Source: Lysobacterales bacterium (GTDB lineage Bacteria; Pseudomonadota; Gammaproteobacteria; Xanthomonadales; Rhodanobacteraceae). Taken from it: 6,746 bases of DNA. Shown here in pieces: positions 1 through 5,590 of the stretch. How positions within the stretch are numbered: the stretch's first letter is position 1; each line of letters opens with the position of its first letter. The notes under the pieces are model-generated. The model was given only the letters and a program-made list of their open reading frames with translations. It had not been told where the DNA came from and ran no database searches. Position numbers and translations under genes: made by a program. Where the stretch lies: assembly GCA_013298265.1 (NCBI GenBank), contig JAAFHE010000213.1, positions 1-6,746 on the forward strand, given 5' to 3'.

Positions 1-785
1 CCCGCCGCTCGCACATAGCCGCGCACACGTATCCCCACATATTCCACTTGTACCGGATCGCCCTGCATGCCCAGGAACAAGTGCTGCCCACTCGCCCCCG
101 TCACCCACAGCGGCCGCACCTCCTCGCGGTATTTCTGCACCCAGGCCAGCGCCCGTTCGCTGATCGGCACCACCCGGTCCTTGCGCCCCTTGCCTTGCCG
201 GATATGCACCACCTGGCGCACCGCGTTCACATCAAACAGCGACAGCCCCGCCAGCTCCATGCGCCGCATGCCCGTCGCATACAGCACTTCCATCATCGCC
301 CGGTCCCGCACACCCAGCGGCGTATCCGCGCTCGCCTGCGCCAGCACCCGCTCGATCTCCGGCGCACTCAACACCTGCGGCAACACCCGCCGCGGCACCC
401 GCGGCAGCTCGATCTCCGAGGCCGGATTGCTCAGCAGCACATTGCGCCGCACCAGCCAGCGGAACCAATGCTTGATGCGCGACAGCTCGCGCACCTGGCT
501 CGACCCCGACAGCGGGTTGCCATCCGCCTTGCGGTAATGGAACAGGAACTGCTGATAGCGCTCCAGCATCGGCCGCGTGATTTCCGCTGGACTGTGGATC
601 AGACGCTGCCCGCACCAGTCGTGGAAGCGCACCAGATCGTCACGGATACGGCCCCAGGAGCGCTCAGTCACACCCAGCGTCTGCTCATGCGCCAGATAGC
701 GCAGCATCCACGCCGATACGCTGTCGGCGTGCTCCGGCGTCTCCAGCGCACGACGCTTCGCACCCACATCACCGCGCCGCGGCAT
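1..785 (-). CDS. Tyrosine-type site-specific recombinase/integrase, C-terminus beyond window
   Basis: Predicted DNA strand-exchange enzyme of the phage integrase/XerCD superfamily; it would cut and rejoin DNA through a covalent phosphotyrosine. The 261 residues present show an N-terminal SAM-like core-binding domain (about residues 20-120, ending KHWFRWLVRRNVLLSNPA) and the first half of the catalytic domain. The catalytic Arg is R174 in TGMRRMEL and the beta-hairpin Lys is K199 in GKGRKDRVVPI. The HxxR box, second His/Trp and nucleophilic Tyr lie past the window edge, so activity cannot be judged. The start is the ATG at 785-783, one base after the primase stop (TGA-G-ATG), with a GGAG Shine-Dalgarno at 796-793 inside the last primase codons; translation is probably coupled. 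It resembles XerC/XerD in layout, but pairing with a primase suggests an element integrase rather than the chromosomal dimer-resolution enzyme. The element's attachment site is not visible. Confidence 0.93.
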   Translation of the reverse strand, partial: MPRRGDVGAKRRALETPEHADSVSAWMLRYLAHEQTLGVTERSWGRIRDDLVRFHDWCGQRLIHSPAEITRPMLERYQQFLFHYRKADGNPLSGSSQVRELSRIKHWFRWLVRRNVLLSNPASEIELPRVPRRVLPQVLSAPEIERVLAQASADTPLGVRDRAMMEVLYATGMRRMELAGLSLFDVNAVRQVVHIRQGKGRKDRVVPISERALAWVQKYREEVRPLWVTGASGQHLFLGMQGDPVQVEYVGIRVRGYVRAA

Positions 786-786
786 C

Positions 787-3700
787 TCAGTGCTCCGCCC
801 GCGCCACGCCGCCCACGTACGACGCACCGTTACGATGCGATGCAGGCTTTTTCTTCTTCTCCAGAAGTGCGTTTTCTTCCGATGCAGCAGCTAAAGAGGG
901 AAGAATGGCGTCAGTGCTCGCGTTGCGGCCGGTTTCACCGATGCACGAGGTGGCCACTAGCGGGCCACTAGCAGGCCACGAGCGATGCACGAGGTGGCCG
1001 TAATCGGCCACGAGGTTGCTGCTTTTGGCCACGAGGTTTGCCGTCGTACTCGTATCCGAAGCGGATTCCACCGACAGCAAACCCAGCAACCGCGGCGTAT
1101 CGCTGGCCGCGTCGCCGTCGAACACCAGTTCGTAAACAAAGCGCTGACCATTGCGGCCCGCATGCGCCAGCACGTATTCCAGTTCCACCAGACGATCCAG
1201 ATGCACGCGCAGCTGCTTTTCGCTCAGGGCCATCGCTTCGCGCAGCTCACGCCGCGTAAACCGCACCGCACTGCGCTCGATCTGTTCGGCCGCGGCACGC
1301 TGCCGCACATAATCTGCGGCTTGGGCCAACACCCGCCTCGTCGGCGGCGGCAATTCATCGAGTGAACGCCCCAGCACCTCATGCGCGAGCCGGTTAGCCG
1401 TAGCAATGTCCTCAGCCGTCACTTCCACGTATTCCAGCACCGCACCGTTGTGCATCACCGAGCGCACCGGCCGCTGGTACTGGTGCAGCAGCGCGATGCT
1501 GTCGATCAGCGCCAGATACTTCGCGTGATCGCGCCGCAGCCGCACGCGATCACTCGCGAACGTCAGCTGCTCGGCGAACGGATTGACCACGGCCAATGGC
1601 CGCAACAACGCTTGCGCGGCCCGATGCGCCGACAGCACCGCATCACTCGTCGCCTTGGCCAGCAAACCGTCCAGCGTGCGTGCACGCCGCTGCCGCGCCT
1701 GGATCGCCGCGGTCTGCTCGCGTGACTCGTTGATCGTCAGCACCAGACAGCGATTGAGCAGTTCTTCGTCCACGTCGATCGCCGTCGTCGTCAGGAACAG
1801 CATCACCGGCCCTTCCACCCGGTATTCCTGCGTCACCAGCTGGCCCGTCGTCGGATCCTTGCCCGTCGAGGCAATCGTCAGCTCGCCTTGCGACTGCAAC
1901 ACCTTCAACGCATACGCGGCTTGCCGCACACCTTCTTCCTCGGCAATCGCCAGAATCTTGTGCTTCATGCTGGTTTCGCCGAGGTAGAACAGGCTCTGCC
2001 CCGTCATCGCCGAGTAATGCACCCGTTCGCTCTCCGGCATCAGCGCCAGCAGCGCATCCATCAGCGTCGATTTTCCTGCGGCACTCGTGGACTGGATCAG
2101 CACAGCGAGTGGCTTGTCCAGCTTGCGAGACACGCAGGCCAGGTAAGCGACCAGTGCATTGCTGACCTCGCCCACCACGCCCGTGGCTTCCACATCCGCC
2201 GCAATGCGATCCAGCAGATTCGGATCGCGCAACAGCGCCAGACCCGCCTCCTGCTCGGCGGTCGACAGCGCCGGCGCCGCGGCCGCAGCGGCGGGCTGCA
2301 GCTTCTGCCGGATCAGTTCATCCTGCCGCTGCTCCACCACGCGCAGCAGCGCGGCCAGGTCCGAGCGCGTGACTTCCTCGGACACGCCCAGCTCGATCGC
2401 CCCCTGCTTGATCCAGCCGGCGCGCTGCTTGGCCGCATACAGCTCTACGGTATCGATGTGGACAAAGTTATGGTGCGTGACCTTGATCCACACCTTGAGC
2501 ACGTCGTAGCACAGGTTCTTGTCGATACCACGCACCGTGTAGTGTCGCTCGCCCAGCGCCACGCGCAACTCGTGATCGTCGATTTCCACCGGCAGCGCCG
2601 GCGCACTCGGCGGCACGCGGTGCGCGGGCGGTTCGGGCAAGTCCCGCAAGGCCACAGCAGCGGCTAAAGAAGAAGGCACCACCGCGCTGGTGGCCGGCGC
2701 GATTTCCGCAGCGCGTTCCGACAGCGGCTCGCCCAACGGCGGCGGCGCAGCTCGCTCCGGCACCGCCGCCGAGACTTCCAGCGTGGGAAGCGGCCGTGCC
2801 GGTGGCGTGCCATTGCCGATCCACTCTGCCTGCCGGATCACCAGGCCGAGCGATTTCGCCGCCGGCTTCACGCTCAACGCGTAGCTGTTCGCGTCCATGC
2901 CCTTCGGGAACCGGCAGCGATACACGTCGAAGCCTTCGCCGATCAGCCGCGGCGCGAGCTTGTCGGCCGCCGCATTGCCCGCATCATCCGCGTCATACGC
3001 GATCAGCACACGACGGACACCGTGGCGATGGAATGCCGCGAGGATCTCGTCGGTAAACCCCTCGATGCCATAGCTCGACGTCACGTTGCGATAGCCCGCA
3101 CACCAGAACGTCAGCGCGTCGATCAGTGCCTCGCACAGGATGACTTCCGCCGCACAGGAATGTGCCAGTGCCGCTGCGGGCAGGATGCCGGAAGCGGCGT
3201 CCTGGCCGATCAAGCCCACTTCGTTGAACACACCGCGATGCGGACCAGGCAAGTACAGATGCATCGGCGTGCCTTCGCGCAAGCGGTCGTTGATCTTGCG
3301 GCCATAGATTTCCGTCACACCGCCCGCCGCATCGAACACCGGCACCACCAGCGAACCGTTGAAGTGCTCATGCCCGCTGTCGCGATAGATACCGACACGC
3401 TGCAACGCCCCGCGCTGCGCCGCACCGGCCTTGACCTGCATATCGGGAAGGCGGTAACCCAGCGTGCGATTGGCAAAGCCGAGACGGAAGTGGTCAATCA
3501 CCTCGGCATGATCCAGCCCGCGCCTGGCCAGGTACGCCAGCGCTTCCGGGCTCTGCTTCAGCGTGGCATGGTAATAATCCACAACGCCACACAGCAGCGC
3601 CGCATCATCCGCGGCCGAGGCCGCCGCGGCGAGCGACACCGCCGGCTTCGCGCTCACCGCAACACCTTCGCCGGTCTGCTCCCGCAACCGCTCCACCGCC

Positions 3701-3954
3701 TCGCGGAACGACACGCCGTCCGACCGCATCACCCAGTCAATCACCGACCCGCCCGCCTGGCACGCCCCCAGGCAATGCCACAGGTTCGTCTTCGGCGACA
3801 CCACCAGCGAGGGCGTCTTGTCATCGTGGAACGGACAGCGGCCGATCCGGTCCTTGCCGTGCGCTTTCAGCACCACGCCGGACGATTCCACCAAGCGCTC
3901 CAGTGATACCGACAGCTTTAGGCGTTCGATTTCGGACTCGGGGATGCGGGCCAT
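787..3954 (-). CDS. CHC2 zinc-finger/Toprim primase fused to an AAA+-like ATPase and winged-helix domain
   Basis: Large (1055 aa) replication protein. Visible domains in order: CHC2-type zinc ribbon (C40-x2-H43 in CPFHDDKTPSL, then C61 and C65); DnaG-type core about 130-370 with Toprim signatures (E275 in ILCEALIDA; D321 and D323 in AYDADDAG); a Pro/Ala-rich linker about 383-455; a region about 460-555 with no recognised family; a P-loop ATPase about 580-830 (Walker A STSAAGKST ending T630, acidic Walker B KILAIAEEE at 666-674, possible sensor LFLTTT, possible arginine finger R735); and a winged helix about 870-945. The last 110 residues look disordered, with a KKKK run. The zinc and Toprim parts argue for RNA primer synthesis; the ATPase is probably a helicase or loader, by inference. 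The usual first Gly of Walker A is Ser. Start ATG 3954 has GGGAG at 3966-3962, seven bases away. It is first in an operon with the recombinase, divergent from the XRE regulator. DnaG itself is about 600 aa and lacks the ATPase half, so this is a plasmid, phage or island primase. Confidence 0.93.
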   Translation of the reverse strand: MARIPESEIERLKLSVSLERLVESSGVVLKAHGKDRIGRCPFHDDKTPSLVVSPKTNLWHCLGACQAGGSVIDWVMRSDGVSFREAVERLREQTGEGVAVSAKPAVSLAAAASAADDAALLCGVVDYYHATLKQSPEALAYLARRGLDHAEVIDHFRLGFANRTLGYRLPDMQVKAGAAQRGALQRVGIYRDSGHEHFNGSLVVPVFDAAGGVTEIYGRKINDRLREGTPMHLYLPGPHRGVFNEVGLIGQDAASGILPAAALAHSCAAEVILCEALIDALTFWCAGYRNVTSSYGIEGFTDEILAAFHRHGVRRVLIAYDADDAGNAAADKLAPRLIGEGFDVYRCRFPKGMDANSYALSVKPAAKSLGLVIRQAEWIGNGTPPARPLPTLEVSAAVPERAAPPPLGEPLSERAAEIAPATSAVVPSSLAAAVALRDLPEPPAHRVPPSAPALPVEIDDHELRVALGERHYTVRGIDKNLCYDVLKVWIKVTHHNFVHIDTVELYAAKQRAGWIKQGAIELGVSEEVTRSDLAALLRVVEQRQDELIRQKLQPAAAAAAPALSTAEQEAGLALLRDPNLLDRIAADVEATGVVGEVSNALVAYLACVSRKLDKPLAVLIQSTSAAGKSTLMDALLALMPESERVHYSAMTGQSLFYLGETSMKHKILAIAEEEGVRQAAYALKVLQSQGELTIASTGKDPTTGQLVTQEYRVEGPVMLFLTTTAIDVDEELLNRCLVLTINESREQTAAIQARQRRARTLDGLLAKATSDAVLSAHRAAQALLRPLAVVNPFAEQLTFASDRVRLRRDHAKYLALIDSIALLHQYQRPVRSVMHNGAVLEYVEVTAEDIATANRLAHEVLGRSLDELPPPTRRVLAQAADYVRQRAAAEQIERSAVRFTRRELREAMALSEKQLRVHLDRLVELEYVLAHAGRNGQRFVYELVFDGDAASDTPRLLGLLSVESASDTSTTANLVAKSSNLVADYGHLVHRSWPASGPLVATSCIGETGRNASTDAILPSLAAASEENALLEKKKKPASHRNGASYVGGVARAEH
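939..1035. repeat. Cluster of GGCCAC(T/G)AG repeats inside the primase 3' end
   Basis: Five copies of GGCCAC(T/G)AG start at 952, 963, 974, 1006 and 1027, with a partial GGCC match at 996. A longer word, CGATGCACGAGGTGGCC, occurs at 939-955 and again at 983-999. Start-to-start distances are 11, 11, 32 and 21 bp, close to whole helical turns. Most are not multiples of three, so the copies fall in different codon phases of the primase (residues about 973-1001). A repeat kept for its protein sequence would stay in phase. This suggests DNA-level binding sites, for example iterons or recombinase arm sites; that function is inference. Confidence 0.6.
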
Positions 3955-3961
3955 GGCGGGG

Positions 3962-3966
3962 CTCCC
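3962..3966 (-). promoter_or_regulatory. Ribosome binding site of the primase gene
   Basis: On the minus strand GGGAG lies seven bases before the ATG at 3954. It supports this start, and no in-frame upstream alternative looks better. Confidence 0.6.
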
Positions 3967-3981
3967 GGGTAAAAACCGTCA

Positions 3982-4012
3982 ATAGATGACATCGTGATCT
4001 AAACGATAGATG
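3982..4012. promoter_or_regulatory. Candidate operator in the divergent primase/XRE intergenic region
   Basis: The 101 bp between the two divergent starts are AT-richer than the flanks. They hold a direct repeat ATAGATG at 3982-3988 and 4006-4012 (24 bp apart) and an inverted repeat ATCGT (3991-3995)/ACGAT (4003-4007) with a 7-base spacer. XRE/Cro/CI-type regulators usually bind small palindromes between their own gene and a divergent operon, so this is the natural operator. Promoter hexamers are weak: TATTCT at 4022-4027 could be a -10 for the plus-strand gene. Assignment to this regulator is inference. Confidence 0.35.
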
Positions 4013-4055
4013 CATGTGTGATATTCTGCAAGCCAGTTCACCGGAGCCGCCTACC

Positions 4056-4481
4056 ATGACCGCCACTCCTCACTGGCTTGTCGATCTGGATATGCACGGC
4101 ATCGCTGAACGCCTCAAGCGCTTGCGGGAAGAACGCGGGCTGACCCAAACCCGTCTGGCCGAGTTGCTCGGCATGGCGGCACGAAGCTACAACCGCTGGG
4201 AACGCGGCGGCCATGTGCCCAGCCTGGAGATGCTCATCAAGGCCGCCGACGTGCTGCAAGTGACGCTGGATGAACTCGTCGGCCGTACCGAGATCCGCAC
4301 CACACCCAGCATTCGCAATGCCGAGCTGCAGCAATTGGTGCATGACGTGGACGAGCTGCCCGATCGCGAGCAGCAGGCGCTGATTGTCGTAATAGACGGG
4401 CTCGTGAAGAGCGCGCAAGTTTCGCGAACCGTCAGCCGGCGTGCCGGCGCCAAACGCATTCCCGGCCGCATACGCGGCTAA
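4056..4481 (+). CDS. XRE-family (Cro/CI-type) helix-turn-helix transcriptional regulator
   Basis: A 141-aa DNA-binding regulator. Residues 16-77 form a standard HTH_3 domain: ERLKRLREERGLTQ, then the turn and recognition helix around AELLGMAARSYNRWERG, then PSLEMLIKAADVLQVTLDELVG. The C-terminal part (about 85-125) is probably helical and may dimerise; it ends in a basic tail rich in Arg. No peptidase or ligand domain is seen. An in-frame ATG exists at 4014, but the ATG at 4056 is preferred because GGAG at 4043-4046 sits nine bases upstream and the HTH then lies close to the N-terminus as usual. It is divergent from the primase-recombinase operon and probably represses that operon and itself; the target is inference. 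A perfect hairpin follows six bases after the stop. Confidence 0.9.
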   Translation: MTATPHWLVDLDMHGIAERLKRLREERGLTQTRLAELLGMAARSYNRWERGGHVPSLEMLIKAADVLQVTLDELVGRTEIRTTPSIRNAELQQLVHDVDELPDREQQALIVVIDGLVKSAQVSRTVSRRAGAKRIPGRIRG

Positions 4482-4486
4482 ACAGC

Positions 4487-4520
4487 GCGATCCACGGGTG
4501 TTAGAGCACCCGTGGATCGC
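4487..4520. terminator. Perfect 14-bp hairpin between the regulator and symE (possible terminator)
   Basis: GCGATCCACGGGTG at 4487-4500 pairs perfectly with CACCCGTGGATCGC at 4507-4520 across a six-base loop. It lies between the XRE stop (4481) and the symE RBS (4540). There is no T-run after it on the plus strand and only a short TTT on the minus strand, so it is a poor intrinsic terminator. It may instead be an mRNA 3' stabiliser or a structure in the symE leader. Confidence 0.5.
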
Positions 4521-4539
4521 TCACCACAACCCACTGACT

Positions 4540-4544
4540 AGGAG
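4540..4544 (+). promoter_or_regulatory. Ribosome binding site of symE
   Basis: AGGAG lies six bases before the ATG at 4551. It fixes the start and indicates efficient translation of this copy; the downstream copy has no equivalent. Confidence 0.65.
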
Positions 4545-4550
4545 TGGATC

Positions 4551-4796
4551 ATGGCTACGACCAAGCATAGGCCATCAACCGCCGAGCGGCGTATTACCGT
4601 CGGCACGGCGCACTATCCTGCGCTGCACGGCAGCGAGCAGCGCGGCGATCGGGAGGTGCCTTACATCCGGCTACGCGGGCACTGGCTGCAGCACGCCGGC
4701 TTCCCGCCCAATGGGCGTATCCAGATCAGCGTACGCGACGGCTGTCTCGTCATGACCTGCGAGCCGGCACCACCGGCTAAGACCCGGCGACGCTGA
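4551..4796 (+). CDS. symE: SymE-family type I toxin-like protein
   Basis: An 81-aa basic protein. Its C-terminal half carries the SymE signature: VPYIRLRGHWLQHAGFPPNG (37-56), followed by the strand IQISVRDGCLVMTCE. This matches the SymE pattern of a conserved L.G.WL..AGF segment followed by a V..G.LV strand. E. coli SymE is an AbrB-fold toxin of the SOS regulon, silenced by the antisense RNA SymR, and has been linked to RNA decay and nucleoid condensation. The N-terminus (residues 1-35) is Arg/Thr-rich and probably flexible; the C-terminus ends TRRR. ATG 4551 has AGGAG six bases upstream. I see no clear LexA box or SymR-like antisense promoter. The gene stops just before a strong terminator and converges on a small minus-strand gene. 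A damaged second copy lies about 560 bp downstream. SymE homologues near Rhs loci are frequent in xanthomonads. Confidence 0.82.
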   Translation: MATTKHRPSTAERRITVGTAHYPALHGSEQRGDREVPYIRLRGHWLQHAGFPPNGRIQISVRDGCLVMTCEPAPPAKTRRR

Positions 4797-4802
4797 AGGC
4801 TA

Positions 4803-4838
4803 AAACAACAATCCCCGCCAGTGCGGGGATTGTTGTTT
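4803..4838. terminator. Bidirectional intrinsic terminator after symE
   Basis: A perfect 16-bp stem, AAACAACAATCCCCGC (4803-4818) with GCGGGGATTGTTGTTT (4823-4838), closes a CAGT tetraloop. The GC core sits next to the loop, and A-rich and T-rich arms give a T-tract in either direction. It lies seven bases after the symE stop and faces the convergent minus-strand gene, so it can end both transcripts. Confidence 0.85.
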
Positions 4839-4877
4839 GGACGGACTGCATCAGCACAGAGCCAGGCAACCCTCAGC
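4839..4877. other. Short spacer between terminator and small minus-strand gene
   Basis: This non-coding spacer is well conserved between the two repeat copies (compare 5406-5439), including GGACTGCATCA and ACAGAGCCAGGCAACC. I see no separate feature in it beyond its being part of the repeated unit. Confidence 0.4.
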
Positions 4878-5115
4878 TTATCGGAGAAGTGCTCGCGAGG
4901 GCGTCGGAGATTTCCTAGAAGTGGTTGTCCTGGTCTTCGTCGCGAACTCATCGACCGAAATTTCGTCGCTTGCCAAGACCACTTCAGGCGGCAACGACTC
5001 GATAAGCTCTGACAGCCTGTACGTAGACCATGTGCTGAATATTGTGCCAACCCACGTTAAGCACAGCGTTCGAAATCAGCTTGTCTGAAGCATTGGTAAC
5101 GACAACTCCAATCAT
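4878..5115 (-). pseudogene. Small unrecognised gene convergent with symE, split by an apparent +1 frameshift
   Basis: I do not recognise this family. From ATG 5115 (AGGG at about seven bases, plus an AGGA nearer) the frame reads MIGVVVTNASDKLISNAVLN and GWHNIQHMVYVQ, then loses sense and stops at 4986-4984. The frame one base further on continues naturally from about 5015 as LSELIESLPPEVVLASDEIS, then VDEFATKTRTTTSRKSPTP, stopping at 4880-4878. Dropping one base around 5013-5022 joins them into a 78-residue protein. Coding in the second frame is supported by copy 2: TTSRKSPTP (4899-4928) matches TTSRRSPTP (5506-5535), with four silent changes and one Lys/Arg change. The cause may be a mutation, a sequencing error or programmed frameshifting; no standard slippery heptamer is evident. 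Opposite symE across a shared terminator, it could be a partner of the toxin, but that is only positional inference. Confidence 0.5.
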
Positions 5116-5127
5116 TTTCCTGTCCCT

Positions 5128-5155
5128 TTGACAGTGTGAAAGTGACAGTTACTAT
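5128..5155 (+). promoter_or_regulatory. Sigma-70-like promoter upstream of the damaged symE copy
   Basis: A perfect -35 TTGACA (5128-5133) is followed after 16 bases by TACTAT (5150-5155; 4 of 6 to TATAAT). Start would be near 5162 and the next terminator ends at 5405, predicting a transcript of roughly 240 nt covering the symE remnant. The repeated word TGACAGT (5129-5135 and 5143-5149) overlaps the promoter and could bind a regulator. The same stretch is the leader of the minus-strand gene starting at 5115. Confidence 0.45.
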
Positions 5156-5158
5156 CTG

Positions 5159-5363
5159 ACTGTCGGCACCGCACACTCCCTATCCCGCGCTGCACGGCGC
5201 CGAGCATCGTGGCGATCGGGACGTGCCGTACATCCGCCTACGCGGGCACTGGCTGCAGCGCGCCGGATTTCCGCCGAACGAGCGCATCCGCGTCAGCGTG
5301 CGCGACGGCTGCCTCGTCATGAACTGCGAGTCGGCGCCACCGGCAGTGTCCCGGCGACGCTGA
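5159..5363 (+). pseudogene. Degenerate second copy of symE
   Basis: This is homologous to codons 16-81 of the intact symE upstream. It has lost the first 15 codons, no in-frame ATG or RBS is present, and a 4-bp insertion (TCCC at 5177-5180) puts the first six codons out of frame with the rest. After the insertion the frame is clean: YPALHGAEHRGDRDVPYIRL, then RGHWLQRAGFPPNERIRVSV, then RDGCLVMNCE, ending in TGA at 5361-5363. An in-frame GTG at 5223 could in principle start a SymE core of about 46 residues, but it has no good Shine-Dalgarno. The core residues of the family are kept, so decay is recent or the core is still constrained. Confidence 0.78.
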
Positions 5364-5369
5364 AAGCTT

Positions 5370-5405
5370 AAACAACAATCCCCGCCAGTGCGTGGATTGT
5401 TGTTT
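5370..5405. terminator. Second-copy intrinsic terminator with one stem mismatch
   Basis: Same 16-bp stem and CAGT loop as at 4803-4838, but T5393 replaces G and faces C5382. The remaining stem and T-tract should still allow termination. It lies seven bases after the symE remnant stop. Confidence 0.7.
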
Positions 5406-5439
5406 GAGCGGACTGCATCAACACAGAGCCAGGCAACCG

Positions 5440-5553
5440 TTAATCAATCGGAGAAGTGCTCGCGAGAGAATCGGAGTTTTCCGAGGGCTGGTTGTCCTCG
5501 TTCTCCGGAGTAGGCGATCTCCTAGAAGTGGTTGGCCTGGACTGCGCAGCTAC
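5440..5553 (-). pseudogene. C-terminal remnant of the small minus-strand gene
   Basis: This open stretch of 37 codons has no start codon and an in-frame TAG just upstream. It reads SRPTTSRRSPTPENEDNQ, then PSENSDSLASTSPID, ending at TAA 5442-5440. The TTSRRSPTP part matches the TTSRKSPTP end of the copy-1 gene mostly through silent changes. The acidic, Ser-rich tail may be the original C-terminus that copy 1 lost. It lies directly downstream of the immunity-like gene and in the same direction, so it could be transcribed with it but not translated independently. Confidence 0.35.
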
Positions 5554-5590
5554 CTAGACTGCGCAGCCTGGACTGCGGCCTGGATCGCGC
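5536..5590. repeat. Short degenerate direct repeats CCT(G/A)GACTGCG
   Basis: CCTGGACTGCG, CCTAGACTGCGCAG and CCTGGACTGCG occur in a row, followed by a diverged CCTGGATCGCG, spaced about 13-17 bp. They lie between the end of the repeat copy 2 and the stop codon of the immunity-like gene. They look like slippage or junction debris; no function is apparent. Confidence 0.4.

Larger units (their letters stand above)
4596..4934. repeat. Direct repeat copy 1 (symE body, terminator, small-gene tail)
   Basis: This segment is repeated at 5159-5501. The match begins sharply at ACCGTCGGCAC within symE codon 16 and runs through the gene, the terminator and the 3' end of the convergent minus-strand gene. 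The only gap I find is a 4-bp insertion in copy 2; the rest differs by substitutions, many at third codon positions in symE. It is therefore an old, not a recent, duplication. Confidence 0.85.
5159..5501. repeat. Direct repeat copy 2 (symE remnant, terminator, small-gene tail)
   Basis: Partner of the repeat at 4596-4934. The left edge is abrupt: upstream bases of the two copies share nothing. At the right end the match fades after ACGAGGACAACC (minus strand, 5501), and a second match to the same part of copy 1 follows at 5506-5535. This suggests an internal rearrangement. Confidence 0.82.

Noticed and set aside
840..870. A-rich run (minus strand GAAGAAGAAAAAGCC) near the primase end as a frameshift site joining primase and recombinase
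   Set aside because: In the primase frame the heptamer is G-AAA-AAG, not a canonical slippery sequence. The recombinase frame would need a +1 shift, and it has its own ATG and GGAG.
48..971. Long open plus-strand frame of 307 codons
   Set aside because: It runs antisense to the recombinase and the primase end, is extremely rich in Arg, His, Gln and Pro, and shows no domain. It is a GC-bias shadow of the real minus-strand genes.
939..1035. CRISPR array
   Set aside because: Repeat units are only 9-17 bp with very short irregular spacers inside a coding region; this is not CRISPR geometry.
1888..3906. Several long plus-strand frames opposite the primase
   Set aside because: Their composition (Arg/His/Gln-rich, no domains) is that of antisense frames, while the minus strand carries clear CHC2, Toprim and P-loop motifs.
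4014..4055. Upstream ATG extending the XRE regulator by 14 residues
   Set aside because: It lies in the likely promoter/operator, has no Shine-Dalgarno, and the ATG at 4056 has GGAG at good spacing.
4661..5050. Open minus-strand frame of 129 codons across the terminator and symE 3' end
   Set aside because: It reads through a strong terminator and antisense to symE. The better coding evidence in this stretch is in the other two minus-strand frames.
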